NCBI GenBank assembly: GCA_037501455.1
Contig: CM074858.1
Coordinates: forward strand, 47,985,001-48,049,000
DNA: 64,000 nt
Origin: Lantana camara
Taxonomy: Eukaryota; Streptophyta; Magnoliopsida; Lamiales; Verbenaceae
Direction of reading: 5' to 3'
In this document: in pieces, positions 35,462 through 48,200 of the stretch
How the letters are laid out: every line of letters starts with the position of its first letter
Position numbering within the stretch: the first letter of the stretch is position 1
The notes under the pieces: model-generated
The model's input: the letters and a program-made list of their open reading frames with translations, nothing else
What the model was told of the DNA's origin: nothing
Database searches by the model: none
Program-made: the position numbers and the translations under genes

Positions 35462-38350
35462 TGTTGCCGAATTTATTTATGCAATTATATGTTTATTATA
35501 TTGTTTAAATGCTAATTCTTGAATTATATGAATTACTTGTAAAGTGTTTTAAATGAATTTTGAACGTTTATGTTTGTTTGCCTTCAAATTTGATCTAAAC
35601 ATGCCCGTTTTCGATTTTGATTTTTGTGATAATTTGCTATGCATGAATTTTACGTGTTATGAATTTGTCTATATGCTCATTTTTCATTTTTGGATTTGTT
35701 TGATATGGTAACGCACCATAATTTATTTGTTAGGGACTTGAAGGCCTAACTTGTTTTAGCGCGCCTTGGGTTCCGGAAGGCGTAACTTGGGCTCGGGAAT
35801 TCGGATTCGAATTCCGGAAGAAGAGTCGGACTCTTAATGAAAATTGGAAGATTTTGAACCTACCTTTGTATTTTTCTAAACCCGTTTAAACCCCCGTATT
35901 TTGCCCAAAACTTGAACCTCGCACAGATTCGCCACCCTTCACCATTTTGACCGTAATTTACTCGTTTTAACACCGTTTGATCCGATTCTTGAACCTATTT
36001 CATCCTAACACCTAAACCTACCCTCTCACTTGCTCATTTCAACCTTAAACCCGAGGAGGACCGAGAGAGAGAAGGCAGAAAGGAAGAAAAAGGGGATTCT
36101 CAGCACTATTAACCCTTGGAGGATTTTGAGCTCGTTTCTTTATCATTTCTTCTCCGATTCAAAAGGTATGAATGAATTATTTCTCTCCATCTTCTTTCCT
36201 TTCAGTTAAGTCTAATTTTTCTGAATTTGATGGAGATTTGAGCATGTTATGTGATTATATATGAATAGTAAGTGTTTTATGAAAATTTGATGAATTGATG
36301 TGGAATCTTGATCCATTTCTTGATATGAAACCATTTATGTGATCTAGATAGATTATATGTTTCATTTCTAAGCATGAAATTTGCGGCTTTTTGATCCACC
36401 TTTGTTGAAATGTGAATTTTGAAGAATTAGGACTAATTTGCTTCCTTGTTGCTGCATGGGAGTTTACAGCTATTGTTGTGCTTGTTTAAGGGTAGATCTT
36501 CTTTGTTTTTGTTGCCCTATTATTGCCCTTTTTGTTGCCTTTCGTGTGCTGATGTTGCTGCTTGAAGAATGGAAGAAAATAGGGGTTGCTACTGTTCATT
36601 TTCGCGACTTCTGCGAGCTGTCGCGGTCGCGACCAAAATCAGGCCATTCTTGGTCATGGCCGCGACCCAATTTTACCCATGTTTCGACTTGTGAAGGCTG
36701 GGATTGCCGAGGCTGGTGGTGGTCACGTCTGTGACCACTTTCAACCTGTTTTTAGTCGCGGGCGCGACCCATTTTGAGGCTACCTTCAAGCTGTTGCCAC
36801 TGCACTTCTTTTTGTGTGATTTTTCTTTGTTTCGTCAGTTTGTTCGTGTCGCGCATGACCGTCTTAGCTCATATATGTTTAGTATTTGTTATATATCATG
36901 TTATGTGCTTTAATATGAATTTATAACGTAATTTCGATGCATATTCATGTGATATATGACAAGATATGTTTGTTATGTCTTCCTACGTGCATGCATGATG
37001 TGGTACTTCATTTACTTGCTTTGTTTTATATATCTTTGCTCGTTTTATGCTATGTATGTATTGTTAACATGTTTTATGACGTGTTATGCTCGTTGCATGA
37101 AATTTATGAATTTTTTTGACGTGAATTATGTGAATTATGGCTTAATATGAATTTATATGTGCTAAGTGTCACCCGGCTGCATTTTATGCGTATCAATTGT
37201 ATTTGTTGCCCCTTATATAAACTCCAAATGTATGAACGCTCGTGGTACGCTATTATATGACTTAGTATGAGTTTATTTGACATGTGAGGAGATTGTTCAT
37301 TTGATTACTGGTGGGATGTTTTGTTAATTGCTCCGATGTGCCTAAGTGTGAATTTTATGAAGTACATTGCATTATTTGCATTCATAAGCATATTCCGAGC
37401 ATCTAATTGGTGTATTTTGAGTGTAATTATGTCTTTGACCTTTGTTTTGTTCAGAGGTTTGTTCCGAGAGTGAGGAGGTAGTCCTTAGGTGAGCTTTGGT
37501 TCGCTTTCAATCAGTGTGGCCGACAAGGTGAGGTTTTCTTTCTTTTGGGTAATACGACCTATAACCCTATATGAATTTTGAAGCCCGCATGTGACTTAAG
37601 TATATATATGTAAATAGATACATGTTTGATATGTATTTTGTGGGAATTGGCCCGTTTGTTATGAAACGTTTGAAAAACGCCTTTATGTGTACGTAAGTTA
37701 TATTTTCGTTTGTTTGTTTTGAAAAAGGATTGGTGTGTGTGATTTTGAAACTAGCGAGTTATGGCTTTGAAAAATAATTCTGATTTTGAAAATTTAGAAC
37801 TTTTGAACAATTTAAAAAATTTGAACATTTAGAAGGGCCCCGGAGATTTATATGCAAAGGAGCCCCGAGACGGTGTTGGGCCGTCGGGTCACTCCCCACT
37901 ACGGTCTCCATACTTAAGGATTAACCCTGAACCCACCAGGAGGTTTGGTGGGGGATGGAGTCCTCGCTCATAAGCATCATGAAACTCACAACCCATACAG
38001 TGTGAACGATGGTTAGGGTAGGCACCACCCTTCCATCACCCGGAGAAGAGGTATGTCCGTTTGAATTATGTTTTTCGTTTGAATTTTGATTCAGAATTTT
38101 GATTATGAACGGAGTTAGGCGGTTTGAGACTCGCACTCACCGAGTTGTGTGATTTTGATTATGAAAATTATTCGTGAAACGGGAGTGCATTCCTAATTTA
38201 TAAATTTTGACAATTTTGGCATTCGGCCTTAACTCTTTTCTATGTAACTAATATTACCGGCTAAAATGTTTTAGATTGCAAAAACCACGCCCTGGTTTAT
38301 GAGCTTTCATGACTTTGGAATATGCTCTGATTCATGTATAAGTACGTGTG
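35462..38350 (+). repeat. 5' LTR, left part
   Basis: Signals: donor AAAAG|GTATG at 36165/36166; palindromes 36625-36769; acceptor GTTCAG ending 37454; middle block 37455-37527 ending ACAAG|GTGAGG; stem-loop arms 37842-37848 and 37903-37909. Ends at the GTGTG target duplication (38346-38350). Confidence 0.78.
36625..36769. repeat. Palindrome array, GGTCGCGACC type
   Basis: Four sites: 36625-36634, 36652-36667, 36721-36736 (GGTCAC / GTGACC arms) and 36754-36769. Arms are of the GGTCGCG/CGCGACC kind with varied centres. Confidence 0.8.
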
Positions 38351-39430
38351 TGTAACAGCCCAAAACAGGGCCTGGATGAAAACAGTAAGTTAAGGCAGTG
38401 GTAAAGCGTTTATAGACCGTGATCCAACTTTTTGAATCATCGTGCGTTGCATTCTTACATGAACTTTGTGCTCGTATATGATCTGACATGCTTTAAGGGG
38501 GAATTCTTGACCTTTGATTCAGTTTACTATTCATAACCCGAGCCTACCTTGTTCATATTGCTACTCGAACCCTAGAGGTTCATCACACATGTTTCCTAAT
38601 CGTTTGAACTTGTTTCCCGAACTCAGAAAGTCTTTCTTGAACCATAAGGGTATTTTTGGAACTTACCGACCAAAGTTACTATTCATCAGAAAATGAGCTT
38701 TTGATTCTGATACCTTTTTCAACCCAAGTTACAGTCGAATCGATCCTTGAGTCGAGACGAGTCTTTTGATATTATTCTTGGCTTGGAAATCCATTCCGGA
38801 ACTTTGTTTTATTGAAAACGGTTTTGAAAACCCTAGTTTACTATTCCTTTTACGAACGGTTTTCATTCGGAAAATGTTTTCTCTTCGGATTTGCACTACT
38901 TGAGCTATTTCAAGATTTTTGAGATGTTTTACAACTCTTGATTCAAACCCTAGCTTGAAATTTTGAAGCGTACGTTCGTACGTGAGAATTCACTATTCAT
39001 CCTACGTTTTCAACTTTTTAACGGTAAAACGTTTTATAGTCGATTTTGGACTCAAAACGCTTCTCGATTTATTTCTTGAATTTTGGAAGCAATCCGGACT
39101 TGAAAATCATTCTAGAAAGTCGTTTTTCACTCATGTCGAGTTTCGAGCTCAAAACTTTTATTCACTAAAACTAATGTATCTTTCAAACGGTAAATCCGAT
39201 TTCGACGAATGAATATGCGTTTCGAAGCTAATTTTCTTGCCGTCGGAATGGTTAAACTTCCAGCCACTTATCCTCGAGCCTTGGGGGACGAAATTATAGA
39301 AATACCCCCAGCAGCCCATTTTTAGCTTCAACATCCCTAAAGCTTCTAGAAGATACAAGTGGATGAACTCTTGTTTTGCTCTCCTACCCTTAAGCCATCT
39401 CTAATTGCAAGGTGAGGGGCTTCTTCACAC

Positions 39431-39440
39431 CTATATATAC
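39431..39440 (+). promoter_or_regulatory. TATA-like box in the 5' LTR
   Basis: CTATATATAC followed by a CT-rich stretch, the best core-promoter candidate in this LTR. It would put transcription start about 1.1 kb into the LTR, just upstream of the donor-like site at 39545. Confidence 0.55.
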
Positions 39441-40241
39441 CCCTCTCATGGCATTTGAATCCTTGCTCAAAGTCTTGTGTTAACAAACACTCCTCTCTCC
39501 CTCCTTTCCCCTCTTGCCGTCGGCATCCCCTCCCCTTGTAGCTAGGTTAGTTTGTTTTGTTTATGTTATGTTAGTTTAGTTTATGTTTTTATGTTATGGT
39601 ATGTTTATATTATGTTTAGGTTGGGTCTTAGGGTCTTCCCTAAGCCATATAGGATTTTATTTTATGCATTTATTATATAGTTTTCATGATATGTTTGTGT
39701 AGTTGTTTATATGTTCTAATTGTTTAGTATATGCTTGAATATGTTATGAATTGCTCTAGTATATGCTATGATCATGTGATATGCTTGTTATATTATGAGA
39801 ATTGATGCATGATTATGGAATTTGAATTATGTTCATGCATGTTAGCTAATGGAATAGTGATTTACAATTTATTATGTCACAACTTATTACATGTTGATAT
39901 GGAATTAAATTGTTACATGTTACATGCCTAAAGGTTTATGATATATGATATGATATGATATGAGATATGTTGTGACATGTTGTCACATTGTTATATGACT
40001 CTTGAATTATGAATTGAGCTTATGGTATGATTTGGATTAATGGATTAGTGCCTTGATCATGTTATACACTTTAATAGTGTCACATGTTATAACGTAAGAT
40101 AGATTAGTGTTTCATAACTTGATCTTATGCCTTAATTGGATCTCTTAACTATAGGTTATACCTTTAACCTAGATCACATTTGATTATATTAACATGAACT
40201 TGAAATTATAGGTTATAATCAAGATCATAATTTAATTAGGG

Positions 40242-40323
40242 TATGTGTGTGTGTGCATGCCGTGTGTGTGTGTGTGTTCGTGCATGGTGTGTGTGTGTGT
40301 ACCGCGTGTGTGTGGGTGTGTGT
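40242..40323. repeat. GT-rich microsatellite in the LTR
   Basis: Interrupted (GT)n. The 3' LTR copy near 50622-50703 differs by a 2-bp gain and a 2-bp loss, which keeps the LTR lengths equal. Confidence 0.9.
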
Positions 40324-41481
40324 ATAGTAAGGGTTTGACCCGACCCTTTGACCCGACATGTGAATAGTAACCGGTGAATAGTAATCGTGAATAGTAATCT
40401 TGAATAGTACTTTTGAATGGTGCTTTTGAATAGTAAAAATGAATTAAAACTTGTGCTTTCTCTATAGACATTTGCACCTAGGGTTTCCATATCCAGGGTC
40501 TAAAATGTGTTTTAAAAATGTGTTTTCTTTCGTGGACTTGTTTCTTTACCTAAGGTTTGCGATAGGATTCATAATTTGACTAAAGCTTACTCGGTTATAG
40601 TAAGATCATAGTCTAACGTTAAGAGTAACTCACTTTGACGTATTCCTTTGTGTGTTACCTTTCTTGAATACCTTAAATGGTATTACTCTCTTGTTTTACA
40701 TGTTCCTTGTTCATTTGTTTCTTGCATTTCATATGCATCTTGGTTAGTAGTGGGTCTTAGTTCTTAAGCTCACTCTAGTACGCCACCTACAGGAGTTAAA
40801 GTTGAGCACTGGGATCCCCAGGGCACCGCATAATCTGTCTACCTACCTTTTGTTACTATTAGGTGAGGTGAAGTTATAAATGTTTTCCAACTGGAACCAC
40901 GATTATACTATCGTATCATATGTTTTGAAATTCAAAGCTAAACCTTGTTTTGAACTATCCCTTTTATCGGGACATTCTCTTGAAAGGATCATTCATACTT
41001 TAATAGTATACATTGATCAACAGTACATGTTTTCCAAAGTTCTGCATTCTTGTTCAAAGACAGTTACATGTTTGCATATGTTTTCAAAGTACAGACAGAA
41101 TCACATGTTTTCAGACAGAATCATATGTTTTACAGACAGCATCATATGTTACAGTTACAGTTTCACATGTTATAGTTAGCATACTGGAGTGTTACTCTGG
41201 TCATTGCTAATCTTAAATGCAAGCATACAGTTTACAGTTTGGGCCCGGCGGTTATGTGTGGAGGTGATGCTCGGGAGGTGAGCGCCAACGACATCACCAA
41301 TACCGGCCGCCACACTTAGACTATTGACACCGACTTTTAACAGGAGGTTTGTTAAGTCAGGACAATTTGTCTGGGAACGGACAGCAAATCTGTTCCCATT
41401 ACATGTTTACAGGTCGCCTAGGGCTAGCTACCCGAAGTGACAACCGGTGGAGGATGGTGCATGTTTGTATGCGTTGGTAAG

Positions 41482-41641
41482 AGTTGTTGTTGACCTTGGT
41501 CCGATAGTCTACTATGTGCGGAGTTTTTGTTGACCTTGGTCCGATGCTCTACTATATGTGGGGTTATTGTTGATCTTGGTCCGATACTCTACTAAACGTG
41601 GAATTATCGTTGATCCTGGTCCGACACTCTACCGAATCATG
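41482..41641. repeat. Tandem repeat, four copies of 40 bp
   Basis: Units containing TGACCTTGGTCCGAT start their cores at 41491, 41531, 41571 and 41611, exactly 40 bp apart. The same array is in the other LTR at 51871, 51911, 51951 and 51991. Confidence 0.9.
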
Positions 41642-42508
41642 TTTTCTGGAGTAAGGATGGAGGAGCCTAGCTTGCGGGCAAAATTCTGTTTCATAAAGGA
41701 TGGTTCATATCTGGAAAAGTTCACTTTACCCTTATCCCGTTTTATGAAAGAACTATGAACCATCAACAGCATATGTGTGCGCGTGTGATAGCATTCATGA
41801 AAATGTTTTATAACGTGCATTCTTTTACAGCATCGCATTCAAAGAGTTTTATCAACCGAACTTGTTTCGAGTTCTTCTTTAAAACATCGCATTTAACAGT
41901 TTTGAACTTTACTTCAAGTTCTTTAATTCAGTACTTTCTTTAAAGTATTCCCTCACTTAGTCCTTTTGGCTAATACCTCTCCCGTTTTCTTGCCTCGTGG
42001 TTTCAGGTCTTGCAGCCGCAGTCTAGAGGTATCTTGAAGCTCTAGATTGTCATTTTTGTTTCAGTCAGGACTTAGTATTACTTCCTCTTTTGCGTCCTGC
42101 ATATGTTTTATGGCTGCATCACTTAATGTTTCTGTTTATGTTTTTGAATACTTGAGTATCTTTGTTATACTCTTTCTGCTACTCTGTTACCGATACATTG
42201 AACTCTGCTATATCGGTACTTATATGTGAATCTGTTATATGTTCTGATATGCCGAGTCTCTCTTACACGATCAATATGTTCTTGCTTGTTACATGCCATC
42301 ACGCACATGTTTTGAAAAGTTTTAAAATACTCTGATTTTCCGCTGCATAGCCACATCGTTGTACATGTATAGTTCTGATAGACAACCGTTCGCTGGAGTA
42401 TTTCTTGAGTGATGGCTCACACCATTACTTGAGAGGTGCTTCAGTGCGGGGGTTGAGACGCCGCTCTCCTCTTGTTCTGGTACGGGTGGGGGCGTTACAG
42501 CTCTGAGG

Positions 42509-42520
42509 TGGTATCAGAGC
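42509..42520 (+). other. Primer-binding site (initiator tRNA-Met)
   Basis: TGGTATCAGAGC, 9 bp after the LTR. A perfect 8-bp stem (GGTTAAGT 42525-42532, ACTTAACC 42541-42548) follows at once. Confidence 0.93.
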
Positions 42521-42687
42521 ATCGGGTTAAGTAAGAAGAGACTTAACCTAGATTGCTCTCATGTTGCATCATGGATTGTTCACGCATTGCATCCAGGATC
42601 ATTCTCATATTGCATCGAGACGGGATATTTGGGGATTGCATGGTTCTGTTATCTGGATTTCATATCTGTGGTATCTTCTGTATAGCT

Positions 42688-43368
42688 ATGGCAGTTCAGC
42701 CACACCAGGATCCTAATCAGCAGATGGATGAGGCTTTCTTTGAGCAGTTTGAGGCCCCGCGTACTGTGGCAGTTTCTCACCGTAGAGGCACTCGTTTCTA
42801 CACCTGGCGCAGGTCTAGGAACAGTGGCAGACCTGGGTATTCCTATCCTAACAGAGTTGTGCACTATCTCGAGTCTGAGAGAGATGGTTACTTTCAGGAG
42901 TATCAGAGGACCCGTGAGGTCAGGTTGGAGTCTCTGCGCTATCAGGATCAGTCACTGCAGTACCAGATTGACAGGGACATCGCTCGTGAGCATGCTGCAG
43001 AGATGACTCATATTGCTGATCAGAGGGCTGCTCGTATTGCTGAGCTGGAGGCAGATCTTATGCAGATGACTACCGATCGCGATACCTCTATGGAGCGTCA
43101 CCAGCACTACCGTGCCCGTGTGAGAGCTCGCCTGTATGATACCTATCACTTATCCGATGAGCAGGCAGTTGAGGAGGTCGAGGGTCAGGATGTCAGTCAG
43201 GCCTCTCAGGAGCCCGAGCCTATGCAGGAGCAGTCTGATGGAGGCAATGGAGGGTCTGATGATGATGATGATGGCGGAGATGATCCAGCAGGACACGGAC
43301 AGGGTGAGGTCGTTGCCGTTTCTGATGACACCACCAGGGGTTCTTTGGACCACAGTTATCAGGGTTGA
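42688..43368 (+). CDS. Extra ORF upstream of gag, coiled-coil protein of unknown function
   Basis: 226 codons from ATG 42688 to TGA 43366-43368, uninterrupted. The frame is open further upstream (to 42553), but the 42688 start leads straight into hydrophilic sequence; the upstream part is Cys/Ile-rich and looks like leader. Visible parts: a basic Arg-rich patch at residues 31-48; a long charged helical stretch with coiled-coil character at about 60-145; and a Glu/Asp-rich tail (157-210) with a run of five Asp. No signal peptide, membrane segment or enzyme motif. It lies between the primer site and gag of a chromovirus. The other chromovirus in the window has only a 200-bp leader there. Ogre/Tat elements are known to carry an extra ORF before gag, but I cannot show homology. 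It is intact whereas gag-pol is broken. Function unknown; RNA or Gag binding would be speculation. Confidence 0.7.
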   Translation: MAVQPHQDPNQQMDEAFFEQFEAPRTVAVSHRRGTRFYTWRRSRNSGRPGYSYPNRVVHYLESERDGYFQEYQRTREVRLESLRYQDQSLQYQIDRDIAREHAAEMTHIADQRAARIAELEADLMQMTTDRDTSMERHQHYRARVRARLYDTYHLSDEQAVEEVEGQDVSQASQEPEPMQEQSDGGNGGSDDDDDGGDDPAGHGQGEVVAVSDDTTRGSLDHSYQG

Positions 43369-44200
43369 TTGCTGATGGGAGATTTTTGTATATAGTACTG
43401 ATGCATATATATCTATCTATGGATGGCGGACGTATAGCCGGGACAGTTCAGGACTGACTTTTGGATGAGGGGATGTATAGCTCTGGTAGATGATCCCCGA
43501 CTTTTGGCACCACGGATGACGGTTCATATGACTTGGTACCTACTAGGTTATTTTCAGCAGGGTTGGACGGATTGGTAAGGCCTGTAAGGGAGTCAACTCG
43601 ATAGTATCGGGTCCTCCCCATTTTTTTGAATTAATACTGTTAACATGTGGCCTGTAGTAAATTTTACCAAACCTTGCACAGTTATAACACTTTCGGCTTT
43701 ATGTTGAATATCTGTTTACTGCTTTCCATAACTGTCATTGCATGAGTCTTAGAGTTGCTTCAAGATACCATTAGGACCGTTGATAGGATCATGCCATTTC
43801 ATTTATTGTTAGCATGCTATTATTCTTGATATGTTGGATACGCTTCTGGATATGTTGATCATGCTTCTGATCATGCTACAGTTCTTGTTAATATGACAGT
43901 ACACGTTCTGTTCCCGTTTACATGTTGACCATGTTTTGGGATATGTTATACACGTTTCTGATATGTTGATATGTTACCCGAGCTTCTATTCACGTTTACA
44001 TGTTGTCTGACAATTGTTTCTGATTATATGATATGTTTAGAGATCTTGAATCTTTGCTGACATGTTGTTATGGGAATGTGTTGTTCTCATACTTATGTGT
44101 GACTACGTAAGAATGTGAATACGTGGTTACGGATTCTGTGAATCATTATATGTTATGCATCAAATTTATGTATCTGAATGCTTGTGAATTCAGTAACAAG
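43369..44200 (+). other. Non-coding spacer between the extra ORF and gag
   Basis: About 830 bp, T-rich in its second half with repeated ATATGTTGA-like words. No frame or RNA gene recognised. Confidence 0.6.
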
Positions 44201-45220
44201 ATGCCACCAAGAAGAGCACCCCGGAATCGTGTACCACCACTGCCACCCCAAAGAGATGTCACGCCACCCCCTGAAAGAGAAAGAACTCCGGAATTAAGGG
44301 ATGTGCTATGACAATTTATGAGGGCTTGTGCACCGAGAGATAATCCTCCTAATGAAAGGTCATTGGAGAAGTTTCTGAGGATGAATCCGCCTAAGTTCTA
44401 TGGAGAACCGAACGACATAAAGGCTGAGAATTGGATTACTAGTCTTGAGAAGATTTTCGAGGCTATGGAGATATACCCAGAGGATCGTGAACGAGTTCGG
44501 TATGCTACTTTTCTTATGGAAGGAGCTGCATACAATTGGTGGAAGCACGTTCAGCATATGTGGATTGAGAATAACGTTGAAGGAAGTTGGGATGAGTTTA
44601 TCAGAGAGTTTCAGCAGAAGTATACGCCTCAAGTGACTCGTGATGCACGAGAGGCTGAGTTTATGAGTTTGGTTCAGGGAACTATGAATGTGATGGAGTA
44701 TGAAGCTAGGTTTGTGAGGCTGATCAAGTATGCGCCTCATATTCTGAATGATGAGCGTCGCAAGACGAAGAGGTTTATTGATGGACTGAAGCCTGAACTT
44801 CGGTTGGCACTTGCATCTTTGGTTATTGAGACCTACAACCAGGCTGTTGATAGAGCGCTAAAGGTTGAAGCTGCACACAAGGAGATCAAGATAACTACTG
44901 CCCGTCAAGGACCTTCTAACCCTAAGCCTTATCAAGGTAATAAGCGACCTTCCGGATCTTTTCCCCAAGGAACTGGAAAGAGGCCAATGGTAATACCACA
45001 GCGTCAACAGCAGAATGCTCCACCGAAACAGTAAGCACAGAAGCAGAAAGCGCCACAGCAGTATCAGAAGGCGCCACAACAGTAGAGAGCACCCCAGCCA
45101 GGTCCAGAGGAAATTGTTTGCCGATATTGTCGCCGAACGGGACACACTGAGGAGAACTGTCGCAAGAAAGCTGGACAGTGTTTCGCGTGTGGTTCCCCTG
45201 AGCACCAGATGGATAGTTGC
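44201..45220 (+). pseudogene. gag: gag of the young chromovirus, broken
   Basis: ATG at 44201 opens a Pro/Arg-rich N-terminus, stopped by TGA at 44309-44311. The same frame reopens at once and codes the Ty3-type capsid (AYNWW, EFMSLVQG and YAPH motifs) to a TAA at 45032-45034. A TAG at 45083-45085 follows. Two intact CCHC knuckles lie at 45119-45220, still in the same frame and running on into pol. So the whole of gag is collinear in one frame and disabled only by three nonsense codons. Gag and pol appear to form one polyprotein frame, as is usual in this lineage. Confidence 0.9.
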
Positions 45221-48200
45221 CCACACAAGATCAGGAGATTTGGGGTCCAGGATAAAGGAAAAGGAGTGGTGGGTACGACGAACAAACCGGTGGTCAGAGG
45301 CAGAGCTTATGCTTTGGATGGTAAGGAGGAGGTTGATCCTTCGTCTGTTGTGGAAGGTATTGTGCACATTCTTAACACGCCAGTTAAGGTCTTGTATGAC
45401 CCAGGCGCTACGCATTCATTTGTTGCTTCTAAACTATGTGCGCATTTACAGTTTCCGCTTGAATACTTGCCATATAAATTTGAAGTGAGTTCTCCTTTGG
45501 GAACTTGCCTTGTTACGGATCAAGTATATAAACGCTGCCCTATATGTATTGGTACCCGTTGTTACCCGACGGATCTGATTGAGTTACCGATGACAAGATA
45601 CGATGTTATACTTGGTATGGATTGGTTGTCTAAGTACCGAGCTAAGTTGGATTGTTACAAGAAAGAGATCATCTTGGAAGAAGATGAAAGTGGGACATCA
45701 GAAGGGAAAGTTGAGAAGTTATCAGTGATTTCTTCGATGGAAGCTAAGAAGTTGATTCAGAAAGGAGCTAGTGGATTTGTGGCTTATCTTTTGAATAGAC
45801 CGAAAGATCAACTTAAGATCGAAGAAGTGGAAGTGGTGAACGAGTTCCTAGATGTGTTTCCTGAGCATTTGGATTCGTTACCTCCTGACCGAGAGTTGGA
45901 GTTTACGATCGAGACGATATCAGGAGCTGAGCCGTACTCAAAGACACCTTATAGAATGGCTCCAGCTGAATTAGATGAACTGAGAAAGCAATTGGACGAG
46001 TTGATTGAGTCTGGATATGTTCGACCGAGCACGTCGCCGTGGGGAGCGCCTGTGCTTTTCGTTAAGAAGAAGGATGGATCATTGCGTTTATGCATTGACT
46101 ATCGGGAGTTGAACAGGATGACAATCAAGAATAAGTATCCTCTCCCTCATATCGAAGAGCTGTTCGATATACTTCAAGGATCGAAGGTCTACTCCAAGTT
46201 AGATCTTAGACAAGGGTATTATCAATTGAAGATAAGGGAAGCAGATATTCCGAAGACTGCTTTCAACAGCGGATACGGACATTATGAGTTTGTAGTAATG
46301 CCGTTTGGTTTGACGAATGCACCAGCTGCATTCATGGATATGATGCACCGTATATTCAAGCCGTTTCTTAACAAGTTTGTAGTGATCTTCATTGACGATA
46401 TTTTAGTATTTTCGAAGACACCGGAGGAACATGCTGAGCATCTTCGAATCGTGTTACGCACTTTGCTGGATCACAAGCTATATGCGAAGTTCAGTAAATG
46501 TGAGTTCTGGCTTGAGAGAGTTACGTTTCTCGGACACATCATATCAGGATCTGGAATCGAAGTAGATCCCTCGAAGATCGAGACGATTATGGATTGGAGG
46601 TCACCGAAGAATCCTTCAGAAGTGAGGAGTTTTCTAGGATTAGCTGGTTACTACCGGAGGTTTGTCCAAGATTTCTCGAAGATAGCTACACCTCTCACTA
46701 AGTTGACAAAGAAAGAAGGGAAGTTTGAATGGACTGAGAAGTGTGAGCAAAGTTTTCAAAGATTGAAGGAGATGCTAACAACTGCACCCGTGTTAGTGTT
46801 ACCAGAAGGAAAAGAAGGTTACACTATTTACACTGATGCTTCGAAAGAAGGACTAGGAGGAGTTTTGATGTAAAATGGAAAGGTGATTGCGTATGCATCA
46901 AGGAAACTCAAAACGCATGAAGTCAACTACCCGACACATGATTTGGAGTTAGCCGCGATAATTTTTGCTCTGGGAAAATGGAGACATTACCTGTATGGAG
47001 TTACGTTTGAGATCTTTACTGATCATAAGAGCCTGCGATATCTATTCACTCAGAAGGAGTTGAATATGCGACAGAGGAGATGGATGGAATTTCTGGAGGA
47101 CTACGACTGCATTATTCAGTACCATCCAGGAAAGGCGAATGTTGTAGCAGATGCTCTAAGCAGGAAAGTTCGTTTGGCACAGATTTCTGCCAACCCCGAG
47201 GTTGAACAAAGAGAGAGAATGGAGGTGATAACTAAAGCTCGAGTCGCGAACGTTGTGATGATATCACCTTTGAAAGAACAAGTGTTGGAAGCTCAGAAGA
47301 ACGACGAGTGGATCAAGAAATGTCTCGAATCTAAGGAGAAAGATGATGAGACCAAGTTCAAGGTTGATGAACATGGAATATTGAGGTACAAAGGTCGAGT
47401 ATGCGTACCAACTGTTTTGAGGAAAGAGATTCTCGACGAAGCGCATAAGACTAAGTACACGATACATCCCGGAGGTACTAAGATGTATCAAGATGTTAAG
47501 ACGCATTTCTGGTGGAATGGAATGAAGAGAGACATAGCCAACTATGTCAAGAAGTGCTTAACTTGTCAGAAAGTTAAAGCTGAGCACCAGAAGCCGAGTG
47601 GGAAGTTGCAACCATTACCGATTCCGACTTGGAAGTGGGAGCAAATCACGATGGATTTTGTCACTGGATTACCCAAAGTCAGAGGAGGACAAGATAGTAT
47701 CTGGGTGATCATTGATCGATTGACAAAGTCAGCGCACTTTTTGCCAGTAAAGACGACGGATAAGGTTAGCTCGTTGGCAAAGCTTTACCAACAAGAGATT
47801 GTCAGATTACATGGAGTCCCGAACAATATAGTCTCGGATAGAGATCCGAAATTCACGTCGCACTTGTGGAAAGAAATTCAGACTTTGATGGGAACAAAGT
47901 TGAACTTCAGTACTGCAGCGCATCCTCAGACGGATGGACAATCAGAAAGGATGATCAAATACTTGGAAGATATGCTAAGAGCTTGCGCGTTGGACTTCCA
48001 GGAAAGTTGGAAAGAGTGTTTACCTCTTGTGGAGTTTGCATACAACAATAGTTATCAAGCTTCTATTAAAGCTGCTCCGTATGAAGCTCTGTATGGAAGG
48101 AAATGTAGATCCCCGTTATACTGGGATTTGGATGAAGCGAGATAATTCTGCCAAATGGATAAGAGAAGCGACGGAGAAGATTCAGATCATTCGCCAGAGA

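Larger units (their letters stand above)
38351..42499 (+). repeat. 5' LTR of the young chromovirus (4149 bp)
   Basis: Starts TGTAACAGCC and ends GGGCGTTACA. Promoter-like CTATATATAC at 39431-39440. Donor-like GCTAG|GTTAGT at 39545; acceptor CTACAG ending 40792; middle block 40793-40862 ending TTAG|GTGAGG; stem-loop arms 41263-41269 and 41292-41298; hairpin 41957-41973; acceptors TTTCAG ending 42006 and TTGCAG ending 42015. Instead of a palindrome array it has direct TGAATAGTA repeats (40360-40435) next to a GT microsatellite. Confidence 0.95.

Noticed and set aside
40232..40490. Thr-His repeat frames, also at 50612-50870
   Set aside because: Translation of a GT microsatellite.
42553..42687. 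N-terminal extension of the extra ORF
   Set aside because: Cys/Ile-rich and unlike the rest; the first sensible start is ATG 42688, although translation from further upstream is not excluded.
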